Below, piece by piece: positions 18,371 through 26,898 of a DNA stretch of 64,000 nt. Source of the stretch: Microbacterium suaedae. Lineage in GTDB: Bacteria > Actinomycetota > Actinomycetes > Actinomycetales > Microbacteriaceae. The stretch lies in the NCBI RefSeq assembly GCF_003254645.1, contig NZ_PNFD01000001.1:124001-188000 (forward strand), in the 5' to 3' direction. The translations under genes were made by a program, and so were the position numbers. Under the pieces are notes generated by a model. The model ran no database searches, had not been told where the DNA came from, and saw only the letters and a program-made list of their open reading frames with translations. How positions within the stretch are numbered: the stretch's first letter is position 1; each line of letters begins with the position of its first letter.

Positions 18371-19038
18371 GTCTCGTCATTCGGCTCGGCGGATCCGTTC
18401 TCCGGATCCGTCGGGCCCGCCTTCGTCTCGGGTGCAGAGGCCTGCGAGGAATCGGACGGCGTCGTCGAGGGATGCTGCGAATCCGACGGCGCCGCCTGCC
18501 GTGAAGCGTCCGCGATACGGATTCCGTAGCGAGGCGGTTCATTCGACGGCGGCGCGACAACCTGGGTGCGGGGCTTCGTCGTGCCGAGCAGGCGGCGCGC
18601 CTCGGAGACGTGCGCATGCGAGACCGCGACCTCGTAGTGGTCGGCGGAGACGGTCATGACGCTCGCGAAGTCGCGGCGGCGGCGCACGATCGAGTATGTG
18701 AGGATTCGGAAGAGCATGCCGAACCCCACGCCGATCAGCAGGATGCCGCCGATCATCGCCATGTCCAGCTGCGGCATCCAGATGACGGTGAACGCGGCGA
18801 AGAGCAAGCCCAGCATGATGCCGTTGAGTGCGCCCTGCCAGGCGGAGCGCGCCCACCCCAGACGCCCCGTCACCTTCTCGACGGAGCGTAGAGCGCTCCC
18901 CACGATCGCGATGTCGCGGGCCGGGATGTTCTGCTCGATCAGCTTCGACACCGCCTTCTGCGCACCCTCGTACTTCGCGTAGGTCGCGACGGTCTCCCCG
19001 ACCTCTGGGGCCGGTGCGGCGGCGTTCATCATGCTCAT
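18355..19038 (-). CDS. General-stress-protein-17M-like membrane protein
   Basis: This 227-residue protein has an N-terminal GSP17M-type domain (ATYAKYEGAQKAVSKLIEQNIPARDIAIVGS, about 18-50), two membrane segments at about 68-85 and 92-112, and a cytoplasmic strand-helix segment (about 128-146). It ends in an 80-residue Ser/Pro/Glu-rich disordered tail. Similar proteins lie beside the MgtE_N/CBS gene in other Actinobacteria (Rv1234-like). The role is not known. The start ATG at 19038 and the ATGs at 19032 and 19029 are all possible; no good ribosome-binding site separates them. It is divergent from the MgtE_N/CBS gene over 118 bases. Confidence 0.68.
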   Translation of the reverse strand: MSMMNAAAPAPEVGETVATYAKYEGAQKAVSKLIEQNIPARDIAIVGSALRSVEKVTGRLGWARSAWQGALNGIMLGLLFAAFTVIWMPQLDMAMIGGILLIGVGFGMLFRILTYSIVRRRRDFASVMTVSADHYEVAVSHAHVSEARRLLGTTKPRTQVVAPPSNEPPRYGIRIADASRQAAPSDSQHPSTTPSDSSQASAPETKAGPTDPENGSAEPNDETQSRD

Positions 19039-19156
19039 GACCCGATTGTCCCACGGGTGCTTCGCCTCTTTCCATGTGCGACCTATGCGCCCGCTGTGAG
19101 GGCCCGATCGGATCGCAACGAGTCGAACCCGCAGATCGGACGACTACGCTGGTGGC

Positions 19157-20440
19157 GTGAGTACGCAGAGGGTCTTCGTTGGACGATTGTCCGGCTGCCC
19201 CGTCTTCGATCCGGCGGGTGATCGGCTGGGGAAGGTGCGCGATGTCGTGATCGTGTACCGGAGCTCCGGCGCGCCCCGCGTGATCGGCCTCGTGCTGGAG
19301 ATCCCCGGTCGGCGGCAGGTCTTCGTGTCGATCGGGCGGGTCACCTCGATCGCTCAGGGTCAGGTCATCACCACGGGCCTCATCAACGTGCGTCGCTTTC
19401 AGCCACGCGCCGACGAGCGCCGGATCATCGCCGAAGTGATCGGTCGCCGCGTCGATCTGCGCGACGGATCCGGCACGGCGACAATCGAGGACGTCGGCAT
19501 CGAGCCGAACCGCCTCGGCGAGTGGGCGATCGGCCAGCTGTTCCTGCGACGCCCGCGCACCGGCGGATCCCCGTTTTCGAAGGGCCCGACAACCTTTGCG
19601 AGCTGGTCACAGGTCCGCGAGCAGAAGGCGCCCGGCGAGGCCCAGTCGGCAGAGGACCTCGCGCAGCGGTACGCGGAGCTGCGTCCCGCCGACCTCGCCA
19701 ACACGCTGCTCGACCTTCCGTCGGAACGCAAGATCGAGGTCGTGGCCGAGCTGAGCGACGAACGCCTCGCCGATGCTCTGGAAGAGATGCCCGAGGACGA
19801 GCAGGTCCGAATCCTCGAGGCGATCGGCGACGAGCGTGCGGCCGACGTGCTCGATGCGATGGATCCGGACGATGCGGCGGACGTGCTCGCCGAGCTCGGC
19901 GACGAGCGCAGCGAGGAACTCCTGCAGATGATGGAGCCCGCGGAAGCCGACGACGTGCGTCTCATCCTCCGCTACGGCGCCGACACGGCCGGCGGTCTCA
20001 TGACGACCGAGCCGATCATCCTTCCCGCCGACGCGACGATCGCCGAGGCGCTCGCGCTCATTCGGCGACACGAACTCCACCCCGCCCTCGCTGCGAGCGT
20101 GTTCGTGACGCTGCCGCCCTATGAGACCCCGACCGGCCGCTATCTGGGCGCCGTGCATTTCCAGCGCATGCTGCGCTATCCCCCGCACGAGCGCATCGGC
20201 GCGATTCTCGATGACTCCATCGAACCCGTTCGGGGCGAGGCACCCGGCGCCGAGGTCGCGCGCCGCCTCGCGAGCTACGACCTCGTTTCGGTTCCCGTCG
20301 TCGACTCGGCGCACCACCTGCTCGGCGCGGTCACGGTCGACGACATCCTCGACTCGCTGCTGCCCGATGACTGGCGCTCCCACGACGAGGACGAGCCGAT
20401 CCCGACCATGACCGGCTCGATCCGGACGGTGAGCGACTGA
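19157..20440 (+). CDS. Soluble MgtE N-terminal/CBS domain protein with PRC-barrel
   Basis: This 427-residue protein combines a PRC-barrel-like N-terminus (FVGRLSGCPVFDPAGDRLGKV, about 6-26, to about 75), an MgtE_N superhelical domain of acidic repeats (about 165-270), and a CBS pair starting at GGLMTTEPIILPADATI (about 277) and running to about 405. The MgtE channel helices are absent, so this is not a transporter but perhaps a Mg2+-sensing cytosolic regulator. It matches Rv1232c in domain order (from memory). The start is GTG at 19157. It overlaps the DUF1003 gene by one base (TGATG), so the two are probably translated together. Confidence 0.82.
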   Translation: MSTQRVFVGRLSGCPVFDPAGDRLGKVRDVVIVYRSSGAPRVIGLVLEIPGRRQVFVSIGRVTSIAQGQVITTGLINVRRFQPRADERRIIAEVIGRRVDLRDGSGTATIEDVGIEPNRLGEWAIGQLFLRRPRTGGSPFSKGPTTFASWSQVREQKAPGEAQSAEDLAQRYAELRPADLANTLLDLPSERKIEVVAELSDERLADALEEMPEDEQVRILEAIGDERAADVLDAMDPDDAADVLAELGDERSEELLQMMEPAEADDVRLILRYGADTAGGLMTTEPIILPADATIAEALALIRRHELHPALAASVFVTLPPYETPTGRYLGAVHFQRMLRYPPHERIGAILDDSIEPVRGEAPGAEVARRLASYDLVSVPVVDSAHHLLGAVTVDDILDSLLPDDWRSHDEDEPIPTMTGSIRTVSD

Positions 20441-20952
20441 TGGCGCGCTCGACGGGCCGCGGCTTCCTGCGAGGACGCCGCCCGAGCCTCGGCGAAGAGA
20501 GCCCCGCCGCAAGCGACCGTTTCGGACGCGCGACCGAATGGATCGCGCGCGCCATGGGAACACCGTGGTTCCTCGTGATCCTCACGGTGTTCTGCCTCGC
20601 CTGGATGGCCTGGAACACGATCGCTCCCGAGGAGTGGCGATTCGATTCGGCGGCGATCGGCTTCACAGCTCTCACACTCATCCTGTCGCTCCAGGCGTCG
20701 TACGCGGCACCCCTCATCCTGCTCGCGCAGAACCGGCAGGATGACCGCGACCGCGTGGCGCTCGAGAACGACCGTCAACGAGCCGAGCGCAACCTCGCTG
20801 ACACCGAGTACCTCGCGCGTGAGATCGTGGCCCTGCGCCTCACCCTCGAGTCGCTCGAGAAGAGCACTGTGAGCCGCGAGACGCTGCGCGAGGAACTCGC
20901 CCAGGCGCTGGGCGCGCTCGACGACACCCCCGACGCATCGGAGAACCGCTGA
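20440..20952 (+). CDS. DUF1003 family membrane protein
   Basis: This 170-residue protein has a basic N-terminus, two membrane segments (about 43-60 and 68-90) and the DUF1003 signature YAAPLILLAQNRQDDRDR (about 88-105). A C-terminal coiled coil follows (about 105-155). Its ATG overlaps the stop of the MgtE_N/CBS gene, and it precedes mrp by 2 bases, so the three form one operon. The conserved partnership MgtE_N/CBS-DUF1003-Mrp is seen across Actinobacteria and suggests a shared pathway, so far undefined. Confidence 0.85.
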   Translation: MARSTGRGFLRGRRPSLGEESPAASDRFGRATEWIARAMGTPWFLVILTVFCLAWMAWNTIAPEEWRFDSAAIGFTALTLILSLQASYAAPLILLAQNRQDDRDRVALENDRQRAERNLADTEYLAREIVALRLTLESLEKSTVSRETLREELAQALGALDDTPDASENR

Positions 20953-20954
20953 AG

Positions 20955-22103
20955 ATGACATCCGCCCCGTTGGCCGACCGGGTGCGCGAGGCCGTGGGCC
21001 GCGTCACCGACCCCGAGCTGCGCCGCCCCCTGTCGGAGCTCGACATGGTGCGCGATGTGACGGCATCGGGTGAGGACGTCCACGTCGCGATCGATCTCAC
21101 GATCGTCGGCTGCCCCGCCTCCGACCGCATCGAGCGTGACGTGCGCGTGGCGGCAGAGAGCGTCGCCGGGGAGGGCCGCGCGACGGTCGAGCTCGGCGTG
21201 ATGACGCCCGAGCAGCGCCAGGCGCTCACGGAACGACTCCGCGGTCCCCAGAAACGCAATCCGTTCGGCGAAGGAACCCTGACGCGCGTCATCGCGGTCA
21301 CGAGCGGCAAGGGTGGCGTCGGAAAATCCACCGTCACCGCGAATCTCGCGGTATCGCTCGCGCGCCGCGGCCTCAAGGTCGGGCTCATCGACGCGGATGT
21401 GCACGGCTTCTCGATCCCGCAGCTGCTCGGGCTCGTGACCGACGGCGTGGCTCCGTCGCCGACGCAGGTGGGCGAGCTGATCCTGCCACCGGTCGCGCAC
21501 GACGTGAAGACGATCTCGATCGGGATGTTCCTTCGCCAATCCGACGGCTCGACGCCGGGCGCTGTCATGTGGCGCGGACCCATGCTGCACCGCACGCTGC
21601 AGCAGTTCCTCACGGACGTGTTCTTCGGCGACCTCGACGTGCTGCTGCTCGACATGCCGCCCGGCACCGGCGATATCGCCATCTCGGCGGGCCACCTGCT
21701 GCCCGGAGCCGACGTGCTCGTGGTGACGACGCCGCAGCCCGCCGCGTCAGACGTCGCGATCCGATCCGGACTCGTCGCGCGCGAGGTCGGGCAACGCGTC
21801 ATCGGCGTCGTCGAGAACATGGCCGCGATGACGATGCCCGACGGATCGAGTATGGATCTGTTCGGCTCCGGCGGCGGTGCGGAGGTCGCGCGTGCCCTCT
21901 CCACAGACGAGGAGGATGTCGCGGTTCTCGCGTCGATACCCCTCAGCCCCGCCTTGCGTTCCGACGGTGATGCCGGAGAGCCGATCGTCGTCGCGCACCC
22001 GGAGGATCCGAGCGCGATGGAGATCGAAGCGCTCGCCGACCGCGTCGTGGAGACCGGGCGCGGCGTGCTCGCAGGTCGGAAGCTGCCTGTCCGGACGAAG
22101 TAG
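20955..22103 (+). CDS. mrp: Mrp/NBP35 family P-loop ATPase, probable Fe-S carrier
   Basis: This 382-residue protein has an N-terminal MIP18/DUF59 domain (about 1-95) and a ParA/MinD-like ATPase domain with GKGGVGKST at about 117-125, a switch I DADVHGFSIPQ motif, LLLDMPPGTGD and the family motif TTPQPAASDVAIR. Members bind and transfer iron-sulfur clusters as dimers. The CPxC pair used for this in many homologues is missing: the VVENMAAMTMPDGSS segment (about 285-300) has no cysteine. This may be an actinobacterial variant with a different role. It is the last gene of the MgtE_N-DUF1003-Mrp operon and is convergent with tatB across 6 bases. Confidence 0.88.
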   Translation: MTSAPLADRVREAVGRVTDPELRRPLSELDMVRDVTASGEDVHVAIDLTIVGCPASDRIERDVRVAAESVAGEGRATVELGVMTPEQRQALTERLRGPQKRNPFGEGTLTRVIAVTSGKGGVGKSTVTANLAVSLARRGLKVGLIDADVHGFSIPQLLGLVTDGVAPSPTQVGELILPPVAHDVKTISIGMFLRQSDGSTPGAVMWRGPMLHRTLQQFLTDVFFGDLDVLLLDMPPGTGDIAISAGHLLPGADVLVVTTPQPAASDVAIRSGLVAREVGQRVIGVVENMAAMTMPDGSSMDLFGSGGGAEVARALSTDEEDVAVLASIPLSPALRSDGDAGEPIVVAHPEDPSAMEIEALADRVVETGRGVLAGRKLPVRTK

Positions 22104-22109
22104 ATCGAG

Positions 22110-22487
22110 TCAGGTCGCCTCGTCGTCGTATGGGGGCGGATCCTCGGCCGAGAACGACTTCGCCACGAGCGGGGTCGTGCGCGGCGGTTGAACGGTCGCG
22201 GCGGTCGTCGTGCGGTTCGCCGACGGCTCATCGTCTTCGAGCAGGGCCTCGCGGATGATCCGACGGGGGTCGTACTGGCGCGGATCGAGCCGCTTCCAGT
22301 CGACGTCCTTCATCTCGTCGCCCATCTCCTCTTCGACGCGCGAGCGCGCGCCGCGCGCGTAGTCGCGCACACCGCGCACCGTGCGACCGAGCCATTCCGC
22401 TGCCTGCGGGAGGCGCTCGGGACCGATGAGGATCGCCGCGATGACCGCGATGAGGACGACCTTCTCGATCGCGAACCCGCTGAACAT
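22110..22487 (-). CDS. tatB: Sec-independent protein translocase subunit TatB
   Basis: This 125-residue protein begins with FSGFAIEKVVLIAVIAAILI, a short N-terminal membrane helix followed by the GPERLPQAAEWLGR hinge and amphipathic helix diagnostic of TatA/B. The long charged C-terminal region and gene context (mrp, O-methyltransferase) mark it as TatB. It forms the twin-arginine signal receptor with TatC, which is not in the window. The start ATG at 22487 is preceded by GAGGGG; the longer reading adds non-conserved residues. It is divergent from the O-methyltransferase gene across 64 bases. Confidence 0.85.
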   Translation of the reverse strand: MFSGFAIEKVVLIAVIAAILIGPERLPQAAEWLGRTVRGVRDYARGARSRVEEEMGDEMKDVDWKRLDPRQYDPRRIIREALLEDDEPSANRTTTAATVQPPRTTPLVAKSFSAEDPPPYDDEAT

Positions 22488-22551
22488 ACCCCTCAGATTA
22501 GCGTCGTTCGGCGGAGCTCCCTGACAGCGCGGTGGTCGTAGTCTGGGGGGC

Positions 22552-23199
22552 ATGACCCTGAGTGCTGTCGCCCGATTCGTCCGCGAGGCGATCGTCGAAC
22601 CCGATCACATCGCCCGTGCACGCCAGACCGCCCTCGAACTGGGCGCCGCGCCCGTGAGTGCATCGGTCGGATCACAGTGCGCCGTCGTCGCCGCGGCATC
22701 AGGCGCACGCACGATGATCGAGATCGGCACGGGTGCCGGCGTGTCGGGCCTCTGGCTGATGCACGGCGCGCCCCAGGCGGTCCTGACGACCATCGACAGC
22801 GAGCCCGAGCACCTCGCCGCCGCGCGAGCCGCGTTCTCCTCCTCGAGCGTTCCCGTCTCGCGGGCGCGCTTCATCACGGGGCGCGCCGCCGATGTCCTCC
22901 CCCGCATGAACGAGGCGGCATACGACATCGTCCTCATCGATGCGGATCCCGAGAACGTCATCGACTACGTCGCGCACGGCCTGCGTCTGGCGCGCCCGGG
23001 CGGCACCGTTCTCGTTCCGCGCGTGCTCGCGGGTGGGCGCGTCGCAGACCCCGTCGCGCGCGATCCCCGCACCTCCGATCTTCGGAGCCTCATCACCGAG
23101 ACGCTCGGCTCCGATCAGGTCGTCTCGTCATTGTCGACCCTCGACGAGGGCCTGCTGCAGATCGCAACCCGACGAACGGCGGAGGGCCGGACCCCCTGA
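22552..23199 (+). CDS. SAM-dependent O-methyltransferase (caffeoyl-CoA OMT-like)
   Basis: This 215-residue class I methyltransferase of the catechol/caffeoyl-CoA O-methyltransferase family has the SAM-binding motif IEIGTGAGVSGLW at about 56-68, an acidic loop TIDSEPEHL at about 80-88 and DIVLIDADPENVIDY at about 124-138. It resembles Rv1220c of M. tuberculosis, which also lies near tatB (Rv1224). The natural substrate is unknown. The stop codon lies inside the hairpin at 23180-23217. Confidence 0.85.
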   Translation: MTLSAVARFVREAIVEPDHIARARQTALELGAAPVSASVGSQCAVVAAASGARTMIEIGTGAGVSGLWLMHGAPQAVLTTIDSEPEHLAAARAAFSSSSVPVSRARFITGRAADVLPRMNEAAYDIVLIDADPENVIDYVAHGLRLARPGGTVLVPRVLAGGRVADPVARDPRTSDLRSLITETLGSDQVVSSLSTLDEGLLQIATRRTAEGRTP

Positions 23200-23217
23200 C
23201 GGGTATCCGGCCCTCCG
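23180..23217. terminator. Hairpin between convergent O-methyltransferase and DUF3117 genes
   Basis: A perfect 12-bp stem (CGGAGGGCCGGA with TCCGGCCCTCCG) encloses a 14-base loop that contains the stop codon of the O-methyltransferase gene. There is no T-run on either side, which is common in high-GC Actinobacteria. Its place between two convergent genes makes a shared bidirectional terminator likely. Confidence 0.55.
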
Positions 23218-23233
23218 ATCGGCGAGAGACAGC

Positions 23234-23407
23234 TCAGGCTGCTTCCACTGCAGTGCCCAGCACGCGGTGGAGCTCCTTCGCCTCCTCGTCGTTCACCGAC
23301 ACGACGAGGCGTCCGCCGCCCTCGAGCGGCACGCGGACGATGATGAGGCGCCCCTCCTTGACGGCCTCCATGGGTCCGTCTCCGGTGCGCGGCTTCATAG
23401 CAGCCAT
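23234..23407 (-). CDS. DUF3117 family small protein
   Basis: This 57-residue protein begins MAAMKPRTGDGPMEAVKEG and ends in a hydrophobic strand (LIIVRVPLEGGGRLVVSV) and a short helix. This is the DUF3117 family, small and strongly conserved in Actinobacteria. The ATG at 23407 follows a strong AAGGGGAG ribosome-binding site. A TAGACT hexamer about 30 bases upstream is a possible -10 element. The function is unknown. Confidence 0.88.
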   Translation of the reverse strand: MAAMKPRTGDGPMEAVKEGRLIIVRVPLEGGGRLVVSVNDEEAKELHRVLGTAVEAA

Positions 23408-23505
23408 AGTTGGCTCCCCTTCCTGATTGGTCCCCTTCAGTCTATCGCCCAGCGGATTCCCACCTCTGCGCGAATCGCTCGAATCTCGGGCGATATCGCG
23501 CGGAA

Positions 23506-24774
23506 TCACGGCACAAGGAAGTACGTATTCCCGTGTCCGTACATCGCGTGGATCCAGGCGAACTGCGCCACCGTGCAGGCGCCGAGGACCGCGATCCGCC
23601 CCCAGGTCCGCGGCACCGCCACCGCGACGGCACCCCAGAGAGGGGCGAGCGGGAAGAGCAGTCGCAGCGTGCTCGACTGCGGGAACAGCACGAGGGCGAG
23701 GTAGACGAGGCAGCTCGCCACCCACAGGCGCGTCTCGGTCCCCAGGGTGCGCACGCTGGGGAGGGCGAAGAGGCCCACGGCACCGGCAACGAGCGCCGCG
23801 AGAATAGCGTATCCCGCCCACTCGGGGATCCCCCAGATCCCCGCCCAGACGGCGGCCCCCTGCAGCCATCCCTCGCCGGGGACGAAGCCGCTCGCATCGG
23901 ATCCGAGCCAGCCGCGGCGCCAGGCGAGCTCCGTTGCGAAGTACGCCGAGGGGTCGCCCGTCGCAGTGTTCGCGATCACCGGCCACGCGAAGCCGACGAC
24001 CGTCCCCAGGGCGCCGAGGGCAAGGATGTGCACGATCTCTGCGCGGCGGATCGGATCGTCTCGACGATGAAGGATCCGCCAGATGCCGAGCAGGGCGATC
24101 GTGAGCGGCAGGGCGAGCTCCCCCGGCCGAGTGAAGCCCATCGCGGGGATGAGCGCGTAGAGCGGCCACCACACCCGTTTCGCGAGGCACACGAGCGCCC
24201 ACATCGCGAGCGCGAGGAACAGGGCCTCCGCGTACGCGACCTGGAAGAGCAGACCGAGCGGTCCCGCGGCGGCAAAGGCGACGGCCCAGAGGGCGGCGTC
24301 CGCGCCGATCCGATCCACGAGAAGTGTGTGAATCGCGAGGCACGCGGCGCCGCCCGCGACGAGAGAGACGAGCGCCGCGCAGGCACCCCACGCGTTCGCG
24401 ACGGCCCACACGTCGTCTGAGCCGAACCCCGCGCCGGGCACGATGGCTGCGAGCACCCGCGCGATCGCAGGGAAGATCGGCATGAACGCCCATGCGTTCT
24501 GCTGCACCTCCCCGTTCGAGGTCGGCAGTTCCGTCGGATAACCGTTCAGGGCGATCTCGCGATACCACGCACCGTCCCACGCCACGATGTAGTCGAACAG
24601 CGACGGATCTGAGCCGTGCCGCCCGTCGACGGGTGCGAGCGCCGTGCTCACGAGCGCGAGGGCGGTCGTCACGAGCCGTGCGGCGGCGTACACGGCAAGA
24701 ACCCGCGCCCACGCGGGAAGCGCCGTGAACCGCGCGACGGCCGACGCCTCCCGCGTCAGGCGCCCGTCAGCCAT
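23506..24774 (-). CDS. PIG-V-like integral membrane glycosyltransferase (probable mannosyltransferase)
   Basis: This 422-residue polytopic membrane protein has about 9-10 predicted helices. The early extracytoplasmic loop DPSLFDYIVAWDGAWYREIALNGYP (positions about 57-81) contains the WDGxWY and YP residues typical of GT-C/PIG-V-type lipid-linked mannosyltransferases. It then has FMPIFPAIARVL and AYAEALFLALAMWAL. The acceptor is unknown; cell-envelope lipoglycan is a reasonable guess. It begins 19 bases before the dapE stop, so it is probably translated by coupling to dapE. Confidence 0.72.
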   Translation of the reverse strand: MADGRLTREASAVARFTALPAWARVLAVYAAARLVTTALALVSTALAPVDGRHGSDPSLFDYIVAWDGAWYREIALNGYPTELPTSNGEVQQNAWAFMPIFPAIARVLAAIVPGAGFGSDDVWAVANAWGACAALVSLVAGGAACLAIHTLLVDRIGADAALWAVAFAAAGPLGLLFQVAYAEALFLALAMWALVCLAKRVWWPLYALIPAMGFTRPGELALPLTIALLGIWRILHRRDDPIRRAEIVHILALGALGTVVGFAWPVIANTATGDPSAYFATELAWRRGWLGSDASGFVPGEGWLQGAAVWAGIWGIPEWAGYAILAALVAGAVGLFALPSVRTLGTETRLWVASCLVYLALVLFPQSSTLRLLFPLAPLWGAVAVAVPRTWGRIAVLGACTVAQFAWIHAMYGHGNTYFLVP

Positions 24775-25826
24775 CCCCGAAGACCCCGCTCGACGTCCTC
24801 GATCTCGCTGATGCGTACGCGCTCCTCGTCGTGGTGCGCGAGCTGGCCGTCTCCGGGGCCGTAGTTCACGGCGGGGATGCCGAGTTCGCTGAATCGCGCG
24901 ACGTCGGTCCAGCCGTACTTCGGCTTCGGCACACCACCGACCGCCGCCGCGAACGACTGCGCGATCGGCGCGTCGAGTCCGGGGCGCGCGGCGGGCGAGA
25001 GATCGGTGATCTCGACCTCGTACTCATCGAAGAGGCGCCGCACGTAGGCGACGGCCTCCTCCGTCGACTTGTCCGGCGCGAAGCGGAAGTTGACCTCGAC
25101 CTCGCAGGCGTCGGGGATCACGTTGCCTGCGACGCCGCCCGAGATGCGCACGGCATTCAGTCCCTCGCGATAGGCCAGCCCCTCGACTTCGACGGTCTTC
25201 GCCGTGTAGCCGGCGAGCTTGTTCAGGATCGGAGCCGCGAAGTGGATCGCGTTCTCCCCCATCCAGGAGCGCGCGCTGTGCGACCGGATCCCCGATGTAC
25301 GCACGATGGCGCGCAGGGTGCCGTTGCACCCGCCCTCGATGCCACCATTCGACGGTTCGCCGAGGATCGCGAAGTCGCCCACGAGCAGATCGGGGCGCGT
25401 GCGCGCGAGGCGCCCGAGCCCGTTCTTCGTCGCCTCGACCTCTTCGTGGTCGTACCAGACCCAGGTGATGTCGAACGCGGGCTCCGTGAGCTCGGCCGCG
25501 AGCTTCAGCTGCACCGCGACGCCCGACTTCATGTCGACGGTGCCGCGCCCCCAGATGAGGGCCTCGCCGTTCTCTGTGACGTCGCGTGTCGGGAGATTCT
25601 CGGAGATGGGGACGGTGTCGAGGTGCCCCGCGATGATGACGCGCTGCGCGCGACCCAGGCTCGTCCGCGCGATGACAGCGTCGCCGTCGCGGATGACCTC
25701 CAGGTGGTCGCACGCGCCGAGCGAGGCGACAACCGCATCGGCCAGGGCCTTCTCGTCTCCCGATTCGCTCGGGATGTCGCAGATGGCGCGGGTGATGTCG
25801 GCAGACGACGCGGTGAGATCGAGCAT
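24756..25826 (-). CDS. dapE: Succinyl-diaminopimelate desuccinylase
   Basis: This 356-residue M20-family dizinc hydrolase cleaves N-succinyl-LL-diaminopimelate to LL-diaminopimelate and succinate in lysine and peptidoglycan synthesis. Motifs: AGHLDTVP at about 67-74, [11 protein letters not shown] at about 93-103, the catalytic Glu pair in WYDHEEVEA at about 122-130, [12 protein letters not shown], and [14 protein letters not shown] near the end. It is divergent from dapD over 56 bases. The pairing of dapE with divergent dapD is common in Actinobacteria (Rv1202/Rv1201c). Confidence 0.93.
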   Translation of the reverse strand: MLDLTASSADITRAICDIPSESGDEKALADAVVASLGACDHLEVIRDGDAVIARTSLGRAQRVIIAGHLDTVPISENLPTRDVTENGEALIWGRGTVDMKSGVAVQLKLAAELTEPAFDITWVWYDHEEVEATKNGLGRLARTRPDLLVGDFAILGEPSNGGIEGGCNGTLRAIVRTSGIRSHSARSWMGENAIHFAAPILNKLAGYTAKTVEVEGLAYREGLNAVRISGGVAGNVIPDACEVEVNFRFAPDKSTEEAVAYVRRLFDEYEVEITDLSPAARPGLDAPIAQSFAAAVGGVPKPKYGWTDVARFSELGIPAVNYGPGDGQLAHHDEERVRISEIEDVERGLRGWLTGA

Positions 25827-25882
25827 GCGTCCCAGCCTATTCGGCGCAGGTGATCTCGCCGAGTCTCGGTAGCCTGGATGCC

Positions 25883-26836
25883 ATGACTGACACGCGCTGG
25901 GCTTCCGGCGTCGGCATCGCGACCATCGCGTCCGACGGCACGGTTCTCGACACCTGGTACCCCTCTCCCGCCCTCTCCCCCCTCTCCGCCCGCGACGTCT
26001 CCACCGAGCGCGACGCGCTCGCTCGGCAGACCGGTCCCGACGATCGACGCGATGTCGTGACCGATGTCGTCGAGATCGAGGTCGACCTCGACGCGCCGGT
26101 CGGCTCGACGAGCGACGCCTACCTCCGGCTGCACGCGCTTTCCCACCTGCTCGTCGCGCCCAACGAGATCAGCCTCGAAGGCATCTTCGCGCATCTTCCG
26201 AACAATGCGTGGACGAATGCGGGCCCCGCGACGCCCGCGTTCGCCGCCGCGAACCTCCCCACGCTCCGACGCGCCGGCATCCAGGTGTACGCGCAGGACA
26301 AGTTCCCGCGGATGACCGACTACGTGCTCCCCGAGGGAGTGCGCATCGGCGATGCATCGCGGATCCGCCTGGGCGCCCACCTCGCCCCCGGAACCGTCGT
26401 CATGCACGAGGGTTTCGTGAACTTCAACGCTGGGACGGTCGGATCCTCGATGGTCGAGGGGCGCATCTCGCAGGGAGTCGTCGTCGGCGACGGATCCGAT
26501 ATCGGCGGCGGTGCCTCGATCATGGGCACGCTCTCGGGCGGCGGAACGCATCGCGTCTCGATCGGCGAGCGCACGCTGCTCGGGGCGAACGCGGGGCTCG
26601 GCATCTCGCTCGGAGACGACTGCGTCGTCGAGGCGGGCCTCTACGTCACGGCAGGAACGAAGATCGTCCTCGCCGACGAGCCGAAGACCGCCGATGGCGC
26701 GCCCCAGATCGTCAAGGGTGCGCAGCTGTCGGGTGTGAACGGACTGCTGTTCCTCCGCAACTCGGTCACGGGATCCATCGAGGCGCGCAGGCGCCAGGGG
26801 GTCGGTGTGACGCTCAACGAGACGCTGCACGCCTAG
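25883..26836 (+). CDS. dapD: Tetrahydrodipicolinate N-succinyltransferase
   Basis: This 317-residue acyltransferase of the actinobacterial DapD type adds succinyl to tetrahydrodipicolinate. The N-terminal domain includes [18 protein letters not shown] and a trimerisation region. From about 160 it forms a left-handed beta-helix of hexapeptide repeats ([51 protein letters not shown]). The ATG at 25883 begins the usual short N-terminal strand. It ends just before the terminator shared with gltA. Confidence 0.93.
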   Translation: MTDTRWASGVGIATIASDGTVLDTWYPSPALSPLSARDVSTERDALARQTGPDDRRDVVTDVVEIEVDLDAPVGSTSDAYLRLHALSHLLVAPNEISLEGIFAHLPNNAWTNAGPATPAFAAANLPTLRRAGIQVYAQDKFPRMTDYVLPEGVRIGDASRIRLGAHLAPGTVVMHEGFVNFNAGTVGSSMVEGRISQGVVVGDGSDIGGGASIMGTLSGGGTHRVSIGERTLLGANAGLGISLGDDCVVEAGLYVTAGTKIVLADEPKTADGAPQIVKGAQLSGVNGLLFLRNSVTGSIEARRRQGVGVTLNETLHA

Positions 26837-26843
26837 CAGCACA

Positions 26844-26894
26844 CACGAAAAGGCGGCCGCACTCCTTCCGAGGAGAACGGCCGCCTTTTTCGTG
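26844..26894. terminator. Bidirectional intrinsic terminator between dapD and gltA
   Basis: The left arm CACGAAAAGGCGGCCG and right arm CGGCCGCCTTTTTCGTG form a long stem with an 18-base loop. The A-run on the left and T-run on the right make it a textbook Rho-independent terminator in both directions, placed 8 bases after the dapD stop and 5 bases before the gltA stop. Confidence 0.9.
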
Positions 26895-26898
26895 GGGC

